Positions 24,583 through 37,299 of a stretch of DNA of 64,000 nt are shown in pieces (position 1 is the stretch's first letter; every line of letters begins with the position of its first letter). Source of the stretch: Utricularia gibba (taxonomy: Eukaryota > Streptophyta > Magnoliopsida > Lamiales > Lentibulariaceae); contig CM007991.1 of assembly GCA_002189035.1 (NCBI GenBank), positions 3,596,001 to 3,660,000 of the forward strand, written 5' to 3'. The notes below the pieces were generated by a model, which ran no database searches, was not told where the DNA came from, and was given only the letters and a program-made list of their open reading frames with translations. The translations under genes and the position numbers were made by a program.

Positions 24583-25754
24583 ATGGCGGAAAAAGCTGTT
24601 ACTATTAGGACAAGGAAGTTTATGACAAATCGCCTCCTGTCAAGAAAGCAATTTGTATGATCCAATCTGTTATTTTATGGAAAATCGCCTCCTTTTAGTC
24701 TTCCATTTTTGTGATCCATTTAAATTCTGTTTTTTTCTTCGATTGTTCTTAGGTCATTGATGTGCTGCATCCTGGAAGGCCTAATGTTTCCAAGGTTCTT
24801 GTTTTGTATTTTTTTCCGATGTGAAGTTGAATAAAGAGTGTGCTTGATTTCAATTTCTGGGGGTCCATAACTTGAAGAAACACGCTGCATTTTTCGTGCT
24901 TGATTCCAATTTCTGAAATCTCTGAAGCAGTAGACCCTGTGCTGTTTCACCTCATTAAAATTTGCATCATTTCTTCACTTCGTGATAGCTGTGTTTATGT
25001 GAAGTTGTTACTCGTTCACTTTAAGTTTCTGGTCACTGCGCTTTTGCAGGCAGAGTTGAAGGAAAAATTGGCTAGGATGTATGAGGTTAAGGATCCCAAT
25101 TCCATTTTTGTGTTCAAGTTCAGAACACACTTTGGGGGTGGCAAGTCAACTGGATTTGGCTTGATATATGATTCTGTTGAGAATGCGAAGAAGTATGAGC
25201 CTAAATACAGGCTTATCAGGGTAATTTTTCTGACTGAACTAGTCACAGCTCGCGCGGTATAATTAGAGAGCATCTTAATTTTTCAAATCTGTGCAACTCA
25301 TCTGGCATTTATGGTTTATACTGGTGCTCCCTTTATGTTGCCCCAAGTCTATAAATTTTTTCTTATCCAAACCTGGATTATCGTGCATCTATTTCCTATA
25401 GCTCTCTCACAGTTCCCATGCTTATTTTTCAAAATGCGTGATTTTCAGAATGGTCTCGATACCAAGGTCGAGAAGTCAAGGAAACAGATGAAGGAACGCA
25501 AGAACAGAACAAAGAAAATCCGCGGTGTTAAGAAGGTATGCCTTTTCTGGCTACTAGCCTAGTAATGCTTGAGCGTACGCAAGGCATTCCTACCTTTACG
25601 ATCACCCTGAAATATGATTTTCATGTCTCCGTTGTGAAATCATAGTGCATTTGTAGTATATAATCCACTGGAACACCATTACTGAATGAATGAATGGATG
25701 ATTCCTTTGCAGACGAAAGCAGGTGATGCTGCAAAGGGTGGAAAGAAGAAGTGA
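24583..25754 (+). CDS. RPS24: 40S ribosomal protein S24 (eS24)
   Basis: Five exons join in phase: 24583-24654, 24753-24794, 25050-25220, 25449-25535, 25713-25754, giving 137 residues. Conserved blocks are [63 protein letters not shown] and a lysine-rich tail ending KGGKKK. eS24 is a small-subunit protein on the solvent side and is needed for 18S rRNA maturation. Length and motifs are normal. The stop lies 118 bp from the stop of the convergent CPS gene, so the 3' UTRs may overlap. Confidence 0.96.
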
Positions 25755-25872
25755 GATTCTGGTTATCCCTCTCGGCAATCGGCCATTTCCTTTTCAAGCT
25801 CGGTTTCAGATGACATTGCTAAGACAAAAAGCCTTGACTCTTTTTATTGATGTGTATTGAGAATCGAGCAAG

Positions 25873-28800
25873 TCACACAACTTTCTCAAAGAGGACTCGA
25901 GCAACATGAAAATCGATGGTCGCCGGGCTAAAGTAAGCCTTATAGTAAAAAGCCTTAGCCACCATAAGAAAATTCTGCTTCACCTGCAGGCTCAGACCGT
26001 CCCTGGTTCCAGTGAGCACAAGCTCCGCCAGCCTCTGCATCCCCAGTTCGATCTCCGGTGTCATCTTCCCCCCCGCCCCGCCGTTGATCATCTTTTCCCG
26101 CTGAATCTCATGGCACACAGCCCTGGTAGCTTCCATCAGGTGCTGGTACTTGGGGTGAGCCTCCTCCCCCACCAACCATCCGGTCAAGTTCACCGTCCGG
26201 ACGAACAGCTCCGCGTCCCCCCGCCCTCCCTCCGCCCACGTCCTCAGCCATCCCACCCACTGCAGGCATTCTCCTTTTACAACAGATGTATTATTTTGCA
26301 AGGGAAGCACAAGAGCAAGAAAACCAACCGCCTGATGCAGCTTCTGGCGCACGTCGAGGCCTCGAGACAAGAGAGCGTCCAACGCCAACTGGTTCACCGC
26401 CCTCAGCAGCGTCCCCACCATCCCCGCCTTCACTCCATACCCTTGATGGGTCGCCGCAGCCTGGAACTCCTCCAGGAAAACCCGCTTCTGGTCTCCCAGG
26501 TGGACGGCGGAGCACAGGGCGTCGACCAACATCGCCGTTTTGGCCCAGGCGAGGCGCGGCACCCGTCTCTCGGGCTCGAAGATGCAGGCCGCGGCGGTGA
26601 AATACCCCAACAGAAGGGTTCTTTTGCTCGGGCCGGCTACCAGATCGCAGGCCTCGTACCATCTGCAACACATTGTAATAAGGAAACAAGAATTATAGGA
26701 ATTGTTTTTATGGGAATCATTCAGACAGACAGACAGACTGACTGACTTCAGGATGCTGTTCCACTCTTGCTGGTGCAACGCCTGACAGTGGTTGTAGTCC
26801 AGTTTCGCCAGCTCTAGATAAGCGCTGTTGTTCACGTGCGGCATTCTGCGTTTTTTTTTTTTTTTTGAAAAAATGGTTAAAGACAGAGAAAAAGTAAACA
26901 ATTATTACACAAGAAAACCTACCTGTAGAGGGTTTTGCCGATCCAGACGTCGTCGTCTCCGCCGTACTGCTCCAAGTAAAATCGCGCTTCGAGACGAGGA
27001 AGATTCGCGTGCCACGGCACCTCCAACGCATACCCTACCTGCAAAACGCCGCCCTTCTTTGACTCCTTTCACCGGAGAGAATCTCACCATTTTTTTTTCC
27101 TTATTTGGTATTAAGAAAGGTTTTTCTTGTTATTATTTAAATTTAAAAGGGAAAATGCGTGGGGCCCAGATGTCCTTATCCTGTAGTTTTTTTTTTTATT
27201 CATGGTGAGAAAAGCTGACCTCGCCGGGGAGGTCTTTGGTGATGATCCACTTGTCGACGAGGGCATTGCGAGCCCTTTTCTTCCTCAGGAAGTCGCCTGA
27301 GAAAGTGGCCGCCGCCGCGAGAATTTCCTCTCCGGGAACATCACCTGCGCCGCCCTGTACAAGTTGTACATCCCCGTGACCGCCTGAGTCGACTGCCCTG
27401 CGAAGCAGACGAACTCCCCCCTCCTCTCGAACTGCCGCAGCACCCCTGCCATCATCCATCATCCAGTTCAGTTCGCAGGCCTGTAACTCATTTTCAAAAA
27501 TTTCTTTTATTTTTTTGTTGGGTTGTGGATAATTCCGCACCTGATGAGACGGTGTAGCCATGCAACCTGAGCAGCCTGAACCCCATAGACGTGTCGTCGA
27601 TGTCCTGCACCTCCGAGTTTCTCGCCCAGCAGATTCCCTTCTCCGTCCAATACCTTCAATCAGTTCTCATTAAACTTTTCAAACATCAGATTGGATCGAT
27701 ACTTGATGTATTCCAAATGGGATTTAGGAAAAAGAGACAACCCAAGTCCCGAGAAGCATTTGGAAAGGATACCTGTGCAGGTACTGGATGCATGCATCAA
27801 TCTCCGTCTGAAAGTAACGGGAAATCCCCAGCCTCTGCAGCCTGTCCACAGCCCAGATCCGCTCGAACAGGTCCACCGGGTAAACATTAGGAACTGTGGA
27901 GAAAAAAAAACCGATGATTCTGCCATCAAGACCACAAATTCAACTTTAATTCACTGTAGGCTTCACGGTGGGACCGGACCTCCACCGTGAAACCGCCGCA
28001 CAATGTCGTCAAGATACTCGAGGCAGCGGCGGTGGCGCGTGTGATGGAACGCGAAGGCGGTGGATGAGGGAGAGAAAAGGAACGAGCCGTCGGATGACTG
28101 TAGCTTCAATAGGTTCTCCCATTTCAGCCCTTCTGTCGGCATTCCTTCCAAGCTGTGGAGGAGAGTCGTCGGAACACTGTGCATGACATCTCGTGGTATT
28201 CTGTGGGGAATATTAAAATATATAAATGAATTAAAACTAATGTTTATATTTATATTAAATTATTAACATTGTTCCGTACCTCGTGAGCTTGACGTCACGT
28301 TTGGCGTAAATCCGGCGAAGCGCGAGGGAATCGTCGGGAAGTGCGATGTCGAGAAGTCGCGCCTTCTGCAGCAACGACGGGAAGGCGACTTCGAATCCGA
28401 TGGGCATTTGCTCCTCTCTTTCGTCCTCTAGTTTCTGGATGTTTTCTCTGATGAACCGAACGCCTCTGTCGCGCTTATCGGAGTGGACGTTCCACGTAGC
28501 GAGGGCAATCACGCAGGCCAGAGTGTTGAGAATCCGGTCGTAGAGGGAGAAGATGTCGCGGTCACCCCAGGAGCCGTCCCAGAGCTGGTTCCCGGAAATC
28601 CAGTCCAAGCAGGAAGGGAACTGTGGGCGGCGCTGCCCGCTGCTGACGTCTTCCACCATGGCGACGTAGGCGGTGTCGTACGGCGACGCCGAGATGTCGC
28701 CGTCGTCGATGGAGCGGAGGATAGCGCATACTTTCTCCACCAGGGCGGCGATCTTATCCGGACACTGTTGCTGTTGGAGATGATTTGACGGCAAGGCGAA

Positions 28801-29475
28801 CAAAAGAGATCAAGAAACCAGACTCGGACAAAGCAAACAGAATTAGTGCTCACCTTGATATCTTCTTTTTCTTCGTCATCCTCCAATACGTCCTCCTCCC
28901 ACTTTATCAATCTCAATCCCAACTCTGCGTTTGCTGCAAAAAAAAAAAGAAAAAAATTCCCTCTTTATCAGCAAAAGAATCATGTTATCTGAACCAAATC
29001 GGTATCGGTTCCCAACACCCTCAAAAGTTGGGATTGTCGGAGGCCAATTTCAGCCGAGTGAAGTGAACGAGCAGTTCTGCATCAAACCCGATTCCGAATC
29101 CGAATCCGAATCCAGGCTCTTTACCTTGGGTTGTACGGGGACCGGAAACGGCATTACATCGAAGAGAGATCTCCGGCTTCGCCGAGTAAGTTTTAACTGT
29201 GCTTTGTCCTGGAAACACACGATTCCACAGAGCGGGTGAGGGGGAGGTTCACAGAGGGGTGAAGAAAGACAAGGGAAAGAACAAAATTTTAACGCATACT
29301 TCAAAACTATATGCCCCTGTCACCAGGACCAAATAGTAATGAAAACGACTACACTAGTTTTTAAAGCTAAAAAAAAAAAGCAGAGAAATTCAGATTCACC
29401 GCCGGTGAAAACAGGAGTGGAATTGGGTATGGTGGAACGGGCGCCGTGGCCGGCGGAGAGACGGAGGATGGACAT
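25873..29475 (-). CDS. CPS: ent-Copalyl diphosphate synthase (class II diterpene synthase)
   Basis: Twelve exons fit: 29475-29400, 29208-29125, 28933-28854, 28770-28280, 28200-27980, 27893-27773, 27653-27541, 27445-27220, 27038-26923, 26845-26747, 26662-26329, 26259-25873, about 782 residues. The first 45-50 residues are Ser/Thr/Arg-rich, a plastid transit peptide. Signature motifs are [10 protein letters not shown] (about 108-117), LHS (His259), PNV (Asn320) and the protonating DIDD (375-378). The LHS/PNV pair holds the water-binding His-Asn base dyad that marks ent-CPS, so the product is predicted to be ent-CPP for gibberellins, made from GGPP in plastids. Exon 8 lacks one base: at plus-strand GGG 27334-27336 the frame moves from VMFP to [14 protein letters not shown] fourth G would restore it. 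No NSE/DTE or DDxxD class I motif is expected or seen. Confidence 0.9.
26723..26746 (-). repeat. Tetranucleotide microsatellite abutting a CPS splice donor
   Basis: CAGA/CTGA units on the plus strand run directly into the 5' splice site after CPS exon 10. On the gene strand this gives two overlapping donors of the form GTCAGTCAGT, four bases apart. Confidence 0.7.
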
Positions 29476-32163
29476 CACCGGAGTCGCTGAAAATGGAAAA
29501 CAGGTCACCACAGGAAGCCGATAATTGTGTCAGGAAGAGGAGAAAGGGTGGCAAGTGGAAGAATGGGAGACAAGTGAGACTTGTGAAAGGGGGTTTTAAA
29601 GAGTTGGGAGAAGGAACAAGGAAATGGTGACAAAAACGTTGGAGATTCTGAGGAGCGCAGTGCATGGGACGACCATCCACAGCACAGAGAAGTTCTCCTC
29701 CACCTCCTCCTCCTCCTCCCCTGCTGCTCACCATTTTCACGCTTCATCATATTTAATGTAAAGCATCTTATCCTCCTCCTACTTTGTACTGTTCCAAATC
29801 CCTTTTCGCTGCTCGTATTCCTCCGTACCTTGTACACCCCACCAGGCGCCGATACGCGTACCGCAGGCCGTCTTTCCGACGTGCCCTAGTTTTGGACGAT
29901 GCGCATGAAACGGGGAACTCCAGCGATGCGTCGTCGAATATTTCACGACAGTCGCCATTATGCGGATGCTCCCCCTTTCAATAACCTGCTTTTCCTCTCT
30001 CCGTATTAGTTACATAAGTACAAAAGTATTTAAAAATTGTTTATTTAATTACTTTAATATTCCAATTTAATAAATATTTATTTATTTTATAACATCAAAC
30101 ACTCCAAATCATATACAATGTTCTTAAAAATATAAAAATATATTGAAAACACACATTAACCCACAATTTTCAAAACATAGGGAATCAAAAAAATAGGAAA
30201 AGCAAATGGTACGGACTAGGATTGTTCGTTGGGTCGGATTTGATTTGGAATGAAAAGAATCCGAACCCGATTAAAGATATCTGTAATTAATTCCAACCCA
30301 AAATAGAAATTTTCCCATTTTTATTTTAAAATAATATATTATCAATTTCTTATTCAACGGTTATCAAATAGTTTTGACTCTAATTCGTCATAAAACATAC
30401 AAAAACATTTTCATCATATGCGACTATGGACACTCACTCAATCTTCATGGTTTTACGTTTTTCGTATTGGATGGTTTTTCAGCTTATACATTATCACGGT
30501 TTACAAAACACGGATCCATTTGATCCATGAATACGAAAAGGGAGTAGGATTAATTTACTTAGGAACCGACCCACGAGCACCATTCGCAAGTAAACGACTA
30601 AACATGCAGGGGACAAGATGAAGAAAGGTCTTGGTTTAGTTTAGTGTGATAGTACGTTAGTGGGATTGGGGGGCATTTCAGGGATTACACTTTTATTTAC
30701 ATGCATGCGACAAATATTAAATGTTTCTTTTAGGAGAAAAAGTAATCGTTTTATGTTATTTTCACGGGAAAGTTCGCTACTGGGTCCCCCATTTGTGAGA
30801 AGCGACACGTTCATTTTATTCACTTTGGGTATAATAAACCAGAAAGGGAGTAAAGAAAAATCACTCATTGATTTAATATATATATATATTGAAGTAAAGT
30901 GACCTGCATTAGATGATAATATAGTTATTTGTAATCATGTATGAAAATTTTTTTCGAAAGTAAATAACATAAAATCATAAAATTGGATATTGAAAGCTGA
31001 TAATATGATACAAAATGAGTGTATATACTGACATAATTTGTAATAATAAAGTATAAAAGTTTGTTTGGATCATCTTCTGCTTTTAGAAAATACAAAAAAA
31101 AAAAAGAATTTTTAACAAATATGATTGATTTGTATACCAACCAAATATGATTTAATGCTCAAAAATCAATTTTGAAGTGTTTTTAAAAAGTATAATGGAA
31201 CATAACTTAAAGTGAACCCTTTAGTTACTTGTCCATGTAGTGATAGATTGTTGTTAGAGGTGGTATTCGCCCGGTCCGATCTCCTAAAACAGGAAAGACG
31301 ACAATATTGATTTTGAAAATTAGGAAAAAGGTGATTGGACAAGGCAGGGAGCGAGGATTCAGGGTCTAATCGCGGTCGTGTCGTGTCGATCTGGTGCAGT
31401 GGCACACACAGCACAATGGACAACTCTCCTCAAAATGGATTGCAAAATCTTCTGGGGCCCTGCCCATTCCACAACCAGCACCAACATTCTGTGATGGAGC
31501 ATGGACCCGTGGACCAGACCAGCCAGCCATGGCTTCCACCTTTTTCCAGGGAAAAAAAAGCTGGTGATGTGAAGTGAACCCGGTTCAGTCTTCTCTTCCG
31601 AGCCGGCCAGGGCAGACCAGCGATCCCCCACTTCCTTCCTTCATTACTAGTTGTGTTGTATTGGTGATGATGAATGTATTCTGGGAAACGTGTCTGAAAT
31701 GAACAAGATCTTCTGGTTCTGCTCTGCCCATCAAGTGCAGGGTTTTAATGATTAGGGTTCCTTGTCGGGTTTGATCTGATTGATGGGTTCCACTACCCAC
31801 ACCCACACCACAGTGGAGAGGAGTGGAGACTTGGCGTGATTGATTTCATGCTCATCCCTATCACCAGTTCCTGGAACTGGAGCAGATGTTATCACATCGT
31901 AACACACTTTGTCCTCCAACTTTCAAAGCAGGTGTCATTTCGGAGGGACTGCAAATAGGGGATGAGTTTTAATTTTATATATATAATGATCACTTTTTTA
32001 AACACAATGTGTGACATATTGTTAAAATTACCAGGAATTCATCAAAAGTTGCATACAAAATCGATCACTTAGATCATTGTTGTCTACATAGGAAAATGAG
32101 ATTATTCTTCAAAATTATAATATAATCTACATTACTATTACTGTTGCTATTATTTATAGCATA
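29476..32163. other. CPS upstream region and gene-free AT-rich DNA
   Basis: 29476-29990 is the likely CPS promoter, with a (CTC)n run near 29697-29720. 30000-31200 is AT-rich without a gene. 31330-31810 is less AT-rich and has overlapping short frames on both strands, none with protein-like features; a non-coding transcript is possible. 31950-32163 is AT-rich. Confidence 0.35.
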
Positions 32164-32915
32164 GTGGGGGGTAGCCATTTGGACAAGTCCACGTGGACAA
32201 ACAAGCCTACTTTAGACATTGTTAAAAGAATCACATGGTCAGTGATACAAGAGGTATTTCAGGCTACAACCCCTAATAAGATTTAATCACCAGATTTGAA
32301 AAAACTTAACAGTACCATAAATCTTGTACTCATTTTAGGTATCTATAATTTTTTTATTATAAAAAAATATATTTAATAATAAAAAACAATAAATAGTATA
32401 GTATTTCCTTAATTCGCGTTTCTTCCAATTACTTATGTAAGAAAACTTTTCAATGGAGGATGGCAAAATCTCGTATTTTAGGGTCGATTTCAGATTTTAG
32501 GGTTATGTGATTAAAAGAAATTTAAGACACGATGATTTGCTTGAAAGAGCAGAGTTCGATCCTTAATCTAATGGTGGGCACTTCCTTTGAGATGTTTTTG
32601 TGGCCAAAGATTTGGTTGAATAACCGTTTATTGAATATCAGGTGAAAATATGATGCTATGTATAATTTGGATATGTAAAATATAGTTTACATATATTTTA
32701 ATTACTTGGTCGAAATAGAGGCGATATATTTCGTCATTTGGATCTCTAACATAACCAAATGTTGCATCATCTACATGGAAGTCCACCCAATGGTGTGGAA
32801 ATATGAATGACAAAGACGAGGATTAAGGCTTTGGGTGTCAGCACTAACGATGGTGCGATTCTTTTAATAATGTCTAAAGGAGGTTCCCTCACGTGGCCTT
32901 GTCCAATTCCCCTGT
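32164..32915. mobile_element. Non-autonomous DNA element with about 75-bp terminal inverted repeats
   Basis: The left end (32164-32243) and the reverse complement of the right end (32841-32915) share GGGG..TTGGACAAG, CCACGTG, CTTTAGACATT(G/A)TTAAAAGAATC and a looser CA..GT(C/T)AGTG tail. The 600-bp interior is AT-rich with no transposase-like frame. A TA dinucleotide borders both ends, but a longer target duplication is not evident. The family cannot be fixed. Confidence 0.7.
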
Positions 32916-34214
32916 ATGAAAAAATAGAGGGCTAGAAATGTGCTTGTGCACTCAGGAGAGAAACTGATCAATTCTTCACCACACATTGTTTTAGGCATTA
33001 CATTTAAATAAGTAAAAAAAAAAATAGTAATCATGGTGAATATCCTCAAAATACTAAAAAGCAGCATATTTCCTTACTGATAGTAGCAAATTTTGAAAAG
33101 TAGCTACTGTTAAAACATTGTATGAGAAAATTACTTATTGTATATTTAATTCTTTATGCTTAGTATATGAGAAAGAAATCAAGAGCGGGATTATCAATTG
33201 TTGGAGATGATCACATTTACATGCATGTACATGTATCCTTTCATGTATTGTAATAATTTCTCTAATGTATTAAACCACATCATGTTTGAGTTTGGATAAT
33301 TTAGATTATACGGTGACTTTGACACTCTCATTTAGACACATCAACCATTTTATCTCCTATTTCCTTATCACTCTATATTCCTAACTAATTACTCTTCCAA
33401 TGGTCGTTTTCAACATTCCCATCCCTCGGATGTTTTTAAAAGTCAATTCTAAATTTATTAATGTGGACTATTTTATAATTATTTAAATCATATTTAGAAT
33501 TTTTTTAATCAAAAATACAAAAATTATAGGTTTGAATTGAATTCGATCTAGTTTCGAATTCAAATCATTATTTATAAACATATTGTCATTGAAAAAAAAA
33601 ACTCCATTTTATTGGATTAAGAGAACACTACATAGGGATGAGGAAAATTATGAATCGGTTGGATTTTGGTTAGTAAATTTGGTATAAATCGGCTATCGAT
33701 TAGTTCAGTTATTTATCGAATTAATTATTTTTTTAGATAATTGGACAACTTTTATCTACTTTTTTATAATTTAATTTCAGTTATCAGTTTATACATTTAT
33801 TCGATTATCAATTCGGTTTAATTTTGTTTCGGTTAACCCCAATAATGAACTCTGGTTAAATAATTTTTTGAAAATCGATTCATTCAATTAACCCCAAATG
33901 GAACCGATTTAATTAGATTTGGTTTTAAGTATTAGTTTATACATTTATTCGATTATTGGTTCACTTTTTTATTTTTTTATAGGTATTATTCGACCTACCG
34001 TGCAATAAAAGTTTGGTCGACGAGAACTTCGAATTATACCACGTGGATGGGCGAGATTAAATGTAAAAAAAACAAATAAATAACTAAAAATGTTTGGCCG
34101 TTGGATAAATAAGAACGTTGGCGGCTGGTCTAATTTAAAGCAGAGGCTGAAACTAGCCGTTACAGAACTTAGGTCTTCTGTGTCCGGCAGCTGAGCACAC
34201 AAAAAAAATCTCCG
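32916..34214. other. AT-rich spacer with decayed repeats
   Basis: No gene. A phrase TTATACATTTATTCGATTAT occurs at about 33788 and again at about 33938, inside CGGTT-rich sequence typical of old MITEs. The last 100 bp hold the promoter and 5' UTR of the coiled-coil gene. Confidence 0.4.
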
Positions 34215-35531
34215 ATGGCTACTCCGTCACCGTCTTCTCTCGTGAAGGTGGGTCTTGGATTTCTCCATTTTATTAAAGTTAAAAGGTGAGTAATCGACGA
34301 TGTTTGTTGCAGGGATGCTCGAGATATCTGGGCTCTTGTTGTTCTTCTCCTGAGTTCAGTCCTTCCTCCGATCAGCGGTTCTGGAGCAATCTCGGCCGCC
34401 GGGTTGATGCTCTACAGGAGAATAGAAAGCCTTCCGATGAGCCCTTGGTGATGCCAACGGTGATTAATTTGTTGTCTTCACTCGTAATTTTGGGAATTTA
34501 GGGGTGATTTTTGTGCATTACGGTTTTTTCCAGAATGTTGAAGCTGCACATCGAACTAAGAGACTGAAGGAGGATTCCTTGCTTCTCATCAGAGGGTTTG
34601 ATTCGGTAGCTCAGACTCTGTCTCAGCTTTCCAGCAGTCTCGACAATGCCCTTCAGGTGAATTGATTAGGGCTCAAGCATTCACAGTGCGAAGCTCCATC
34701 TTTGACATTCTCATTGTTTGTGTTCTCAGGGAGCTGAGAAGCTAGCCAAGCCACCCAGCTTAAGAGAAATAGCTCGAGCTGCCTTTGAGAAGGCAGAAGA
34801 AGCTGAAGAGAATCCTGTTCATGATGCATTGAGCAATCCCAAAAACAGGGAAGATGGAAAACAGGGGCAGGAAAGGATAACGAAGAGGAAGTTGGATTCG
34901 CAGGAAATTGACGATAACCGAGAAGATTCTAAGGAAGTCGACAGATTCAAGAGAGTGAAAAATGTAAGAACCACCTTTCCGAGCACCTCTCCTTAGCTTT
35001 CTGTCTTCTGTAATCTAACACTGGGGAATATGTGCTTGCTTCTCTGTACATGAAGCTGGCGATTTCAATGGCAGCCAAAGCAGCAACACTGTCAAGAGAA
35101 CTGAAGTCGATCAAATCAGACTTGGGTTTTGAGCGAGAGCGATGTGCCTTGCTGGAGGAAGAGAACAACACTCTCCGGCTCGGATTACTATCGAGAAGGC
35201 AGTTTCCCCGGAGGAAGATGATCTGGTAAGGCTCCAGTTGGAAGCTCTTCTAGCCGAAAAGTCGAGACTAGCGAACGAGAACGCGAATTTGCTTAGGGAA
35301 AACAGATGTCTGCACCAACTGGTGGAGTACCACCAGCTAACATCACATGATGTCTCAGCTTCTTACGAGAATCTGGTGAGGGGGATGTGCCTGGACTTCG
35401 ATTCTCCGCCACAAACAGATCACGGAAGCAGCAGTGCAGATACCAAGACTCCTCCTCCTCCTCAGGTGGATGATGTCTTGGGATTCAACAGATCACTGAA
35501 CCAGTGCTTTGATGATGAAGAGAAGCAGTAA
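34215..35531 (+). CDS. Uncharacterised plant coiled-coil protein, frameshifted in the last exon
   Basis: Five exons: 34215-34247, 34313-34459, 34534-34656, 34730-34963, 35056-35531, about 337 residues if one base is restored. The N-terminus has SPSSLVKGCSRYLGSCCSSPE and SDQRFWSNL; then RTKRLKEDSLLLIRGFDSVAQTLSQL; a basic, acidic-mixed middle; and a C-terminal coiled coil (AISMAAKAATLSRELKSIKSDL, LLAEKSRLANENANLLREN). Similar unnamed proteins occur across plants; role unknown, possibly nuclear. In exon 5 the frame changes between ENNTLRL and SPEEDDLVRLQLEALL. One more G in the GG at 35182-35183 would fix it. A 59-nt GT-AG intron (35144-35202) would too, but it would remove conserved coil residues and is very short. 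Confidence 0.75.
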
Positions 35532-36419
35532 ATTATGGCTGTCTGAAATTCACCAAAATCTGCACCTCGCTCATCCACTTGTTTTCACAGTTGTGTTTGG
35601 TAGTTATTATAGTTAAAGTGGAATTATTAATTAAAATCTAGTATTATGTTTAATATAAACCTTATTAAAATTATTAATAAAATCGTTTACTCAAAAAGAT
35701 TGAATTAAAAGAAGAGGAACATGTGGGCCTACTGGGCTTCAGCCCAAAAATATCAATTTGATGTTGTGGGAGGTACGGATTAGCATTGATTTGTAGTTGA
35801 AATAATATATAATATACAATGTAAATTCAAAGATCAAAATTGGTTATTTCAGATTTTTTAAAAGAATGGAAATGTGAAAAATAAGAAAAAAAAAGGACAA
35901 ACATTAGAGTAAGATCAATGAAAATACAAGGTTTGGATTCTAGACATATGTCTATGTTTAACCTGCATCATATGTGTATGTAAATCTTAAGTTCGATTTA
36001 AATTTTAATGATATTATAATAAAATATTAATATTCATGCTACCTATATAGCATCTTATCTCAAGTCACATGATATAATAGATTATTAATCTTATATTTCT
36101 TAATTCACATGATATAATCTATTAGGCTTGGATGAAATTTCCATATTTTTCTTTATGTTGAACAAATTTTCAGGTCCCAAGCTTGTTGGGTTTATATGCA
36201 TGTCCAATTTCATGTAGTTCATAGTCCACATTTTTTTAATCTTAATCTATCTTCAAATTGATTAAAAATATATTAAAAATCTGAGTTCTTTAAAAAAATA
36301 CAAATTAATTTAAAACATGTAAAATCAATATAATGTAATAAGAAATTGAGGCATAAATTAAGTAATGATAATTAAAAAAAATTAAATTAAAATTAATTTT
36401 TCTGATACATTTTTTTATT
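35532..36419. other. AT-rich spacer
   Basis: The 3' flank of the coiled-coil gene followed by AT-rich DNA. The phrase CACATGATATAAT occurs twice (about 36065 and 36107). No gene seen. Confidence 0.4.
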
Positions 36420-36780
36420 TTACTATAAACATACATTTATCCTACATGTCATATCTCATTAAATTTATCTTGATATCGTAGATAAATTTATATCAAGATA
36501 ATACATATCGATATAAATTTAGGTGGTTACCAAACATGTCTTAAGATAAAAAAAAATAAATAAAGTCAAGTTTTATGCCCATATATTCTACCACACATTA
36601 AGATAAAAAAATATGTTATGAGTGAAGTCAAGTTTTATGATCAGATTTGTAAATGCTATATATATATGATGAGTCATTTATAAATCTGGCTACTTGTATA
36701 CTCTTTCATACATATTAAGATACAAAAAAATACATTGTAAATGATCAGATTACGTACACATATCATGTTTTATGGTTAGT
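36420..36780. repeat. Foldback plus degenerate tandem repeat
   Basis: TTATCTTGATAT at 36465-36476 pairs with ATATCAAGATAA at 36490-36501. Next come diverged copies starting TTAAGATA(A/C)AAAAAA at about 36541, 36597 and 36715, the first two followed by AGTCAAGTTTTATG. Together they look like a nested or decayed MITE. Confidence 0.5.
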
Positions 36781-37299
36781 TTTCTAAATGGTGCTAACTG
36801 CTAATGTTGTTGATCCTGATCCGAGGTGGAATCCATCATTTCTCGTTTGGTTTTAGTTATGAACTAAAATGAAAAGAATAATGAATGCCAATTACACAAA
36901 TGATTTGTGTAGTACGGGTGCGAGAATGATTGTAAGAGAAAAAAGAGGCTTGAAATATTAAAAAAACAAAAAGTAATGGACAGTAACCGCCCGATAAACA
37001 AGTGTGGAGAAGGTGGGTGGGGCGGAGCTCGGAGCAAAGCACCGACGGCGGCAGCAGAAATTCATAAAATAAGCGGGCACTGGGCGTCGATGGGTAAACT
37101 TGGTGTGGTGATTGATAATGGAACCAAATGAAATTAGGAAATGAAGGGTTTTTGTGGATGTGGGTTGACTTTTGTTGTCCAAAGTTAGGTATTTCCATGC
37201 ATCGGGGAGGCATGAGGTTTAAGCCTATAAAGTCAGTGATTCCCATCTCTTTCGTTGCAACCAGTTCAAGAGGGAGCGGCGCACATTCCATTTGATGAA

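Noticed and set aside
25906-26745. 279-codon frame on the plus strand
   Set aside because: It is the exact antisense of CPS exons 10-12, whose protein is unmistakable. Its composition (Pro/His/Arg-rich) is what antisense of a GC-rich gene gives.
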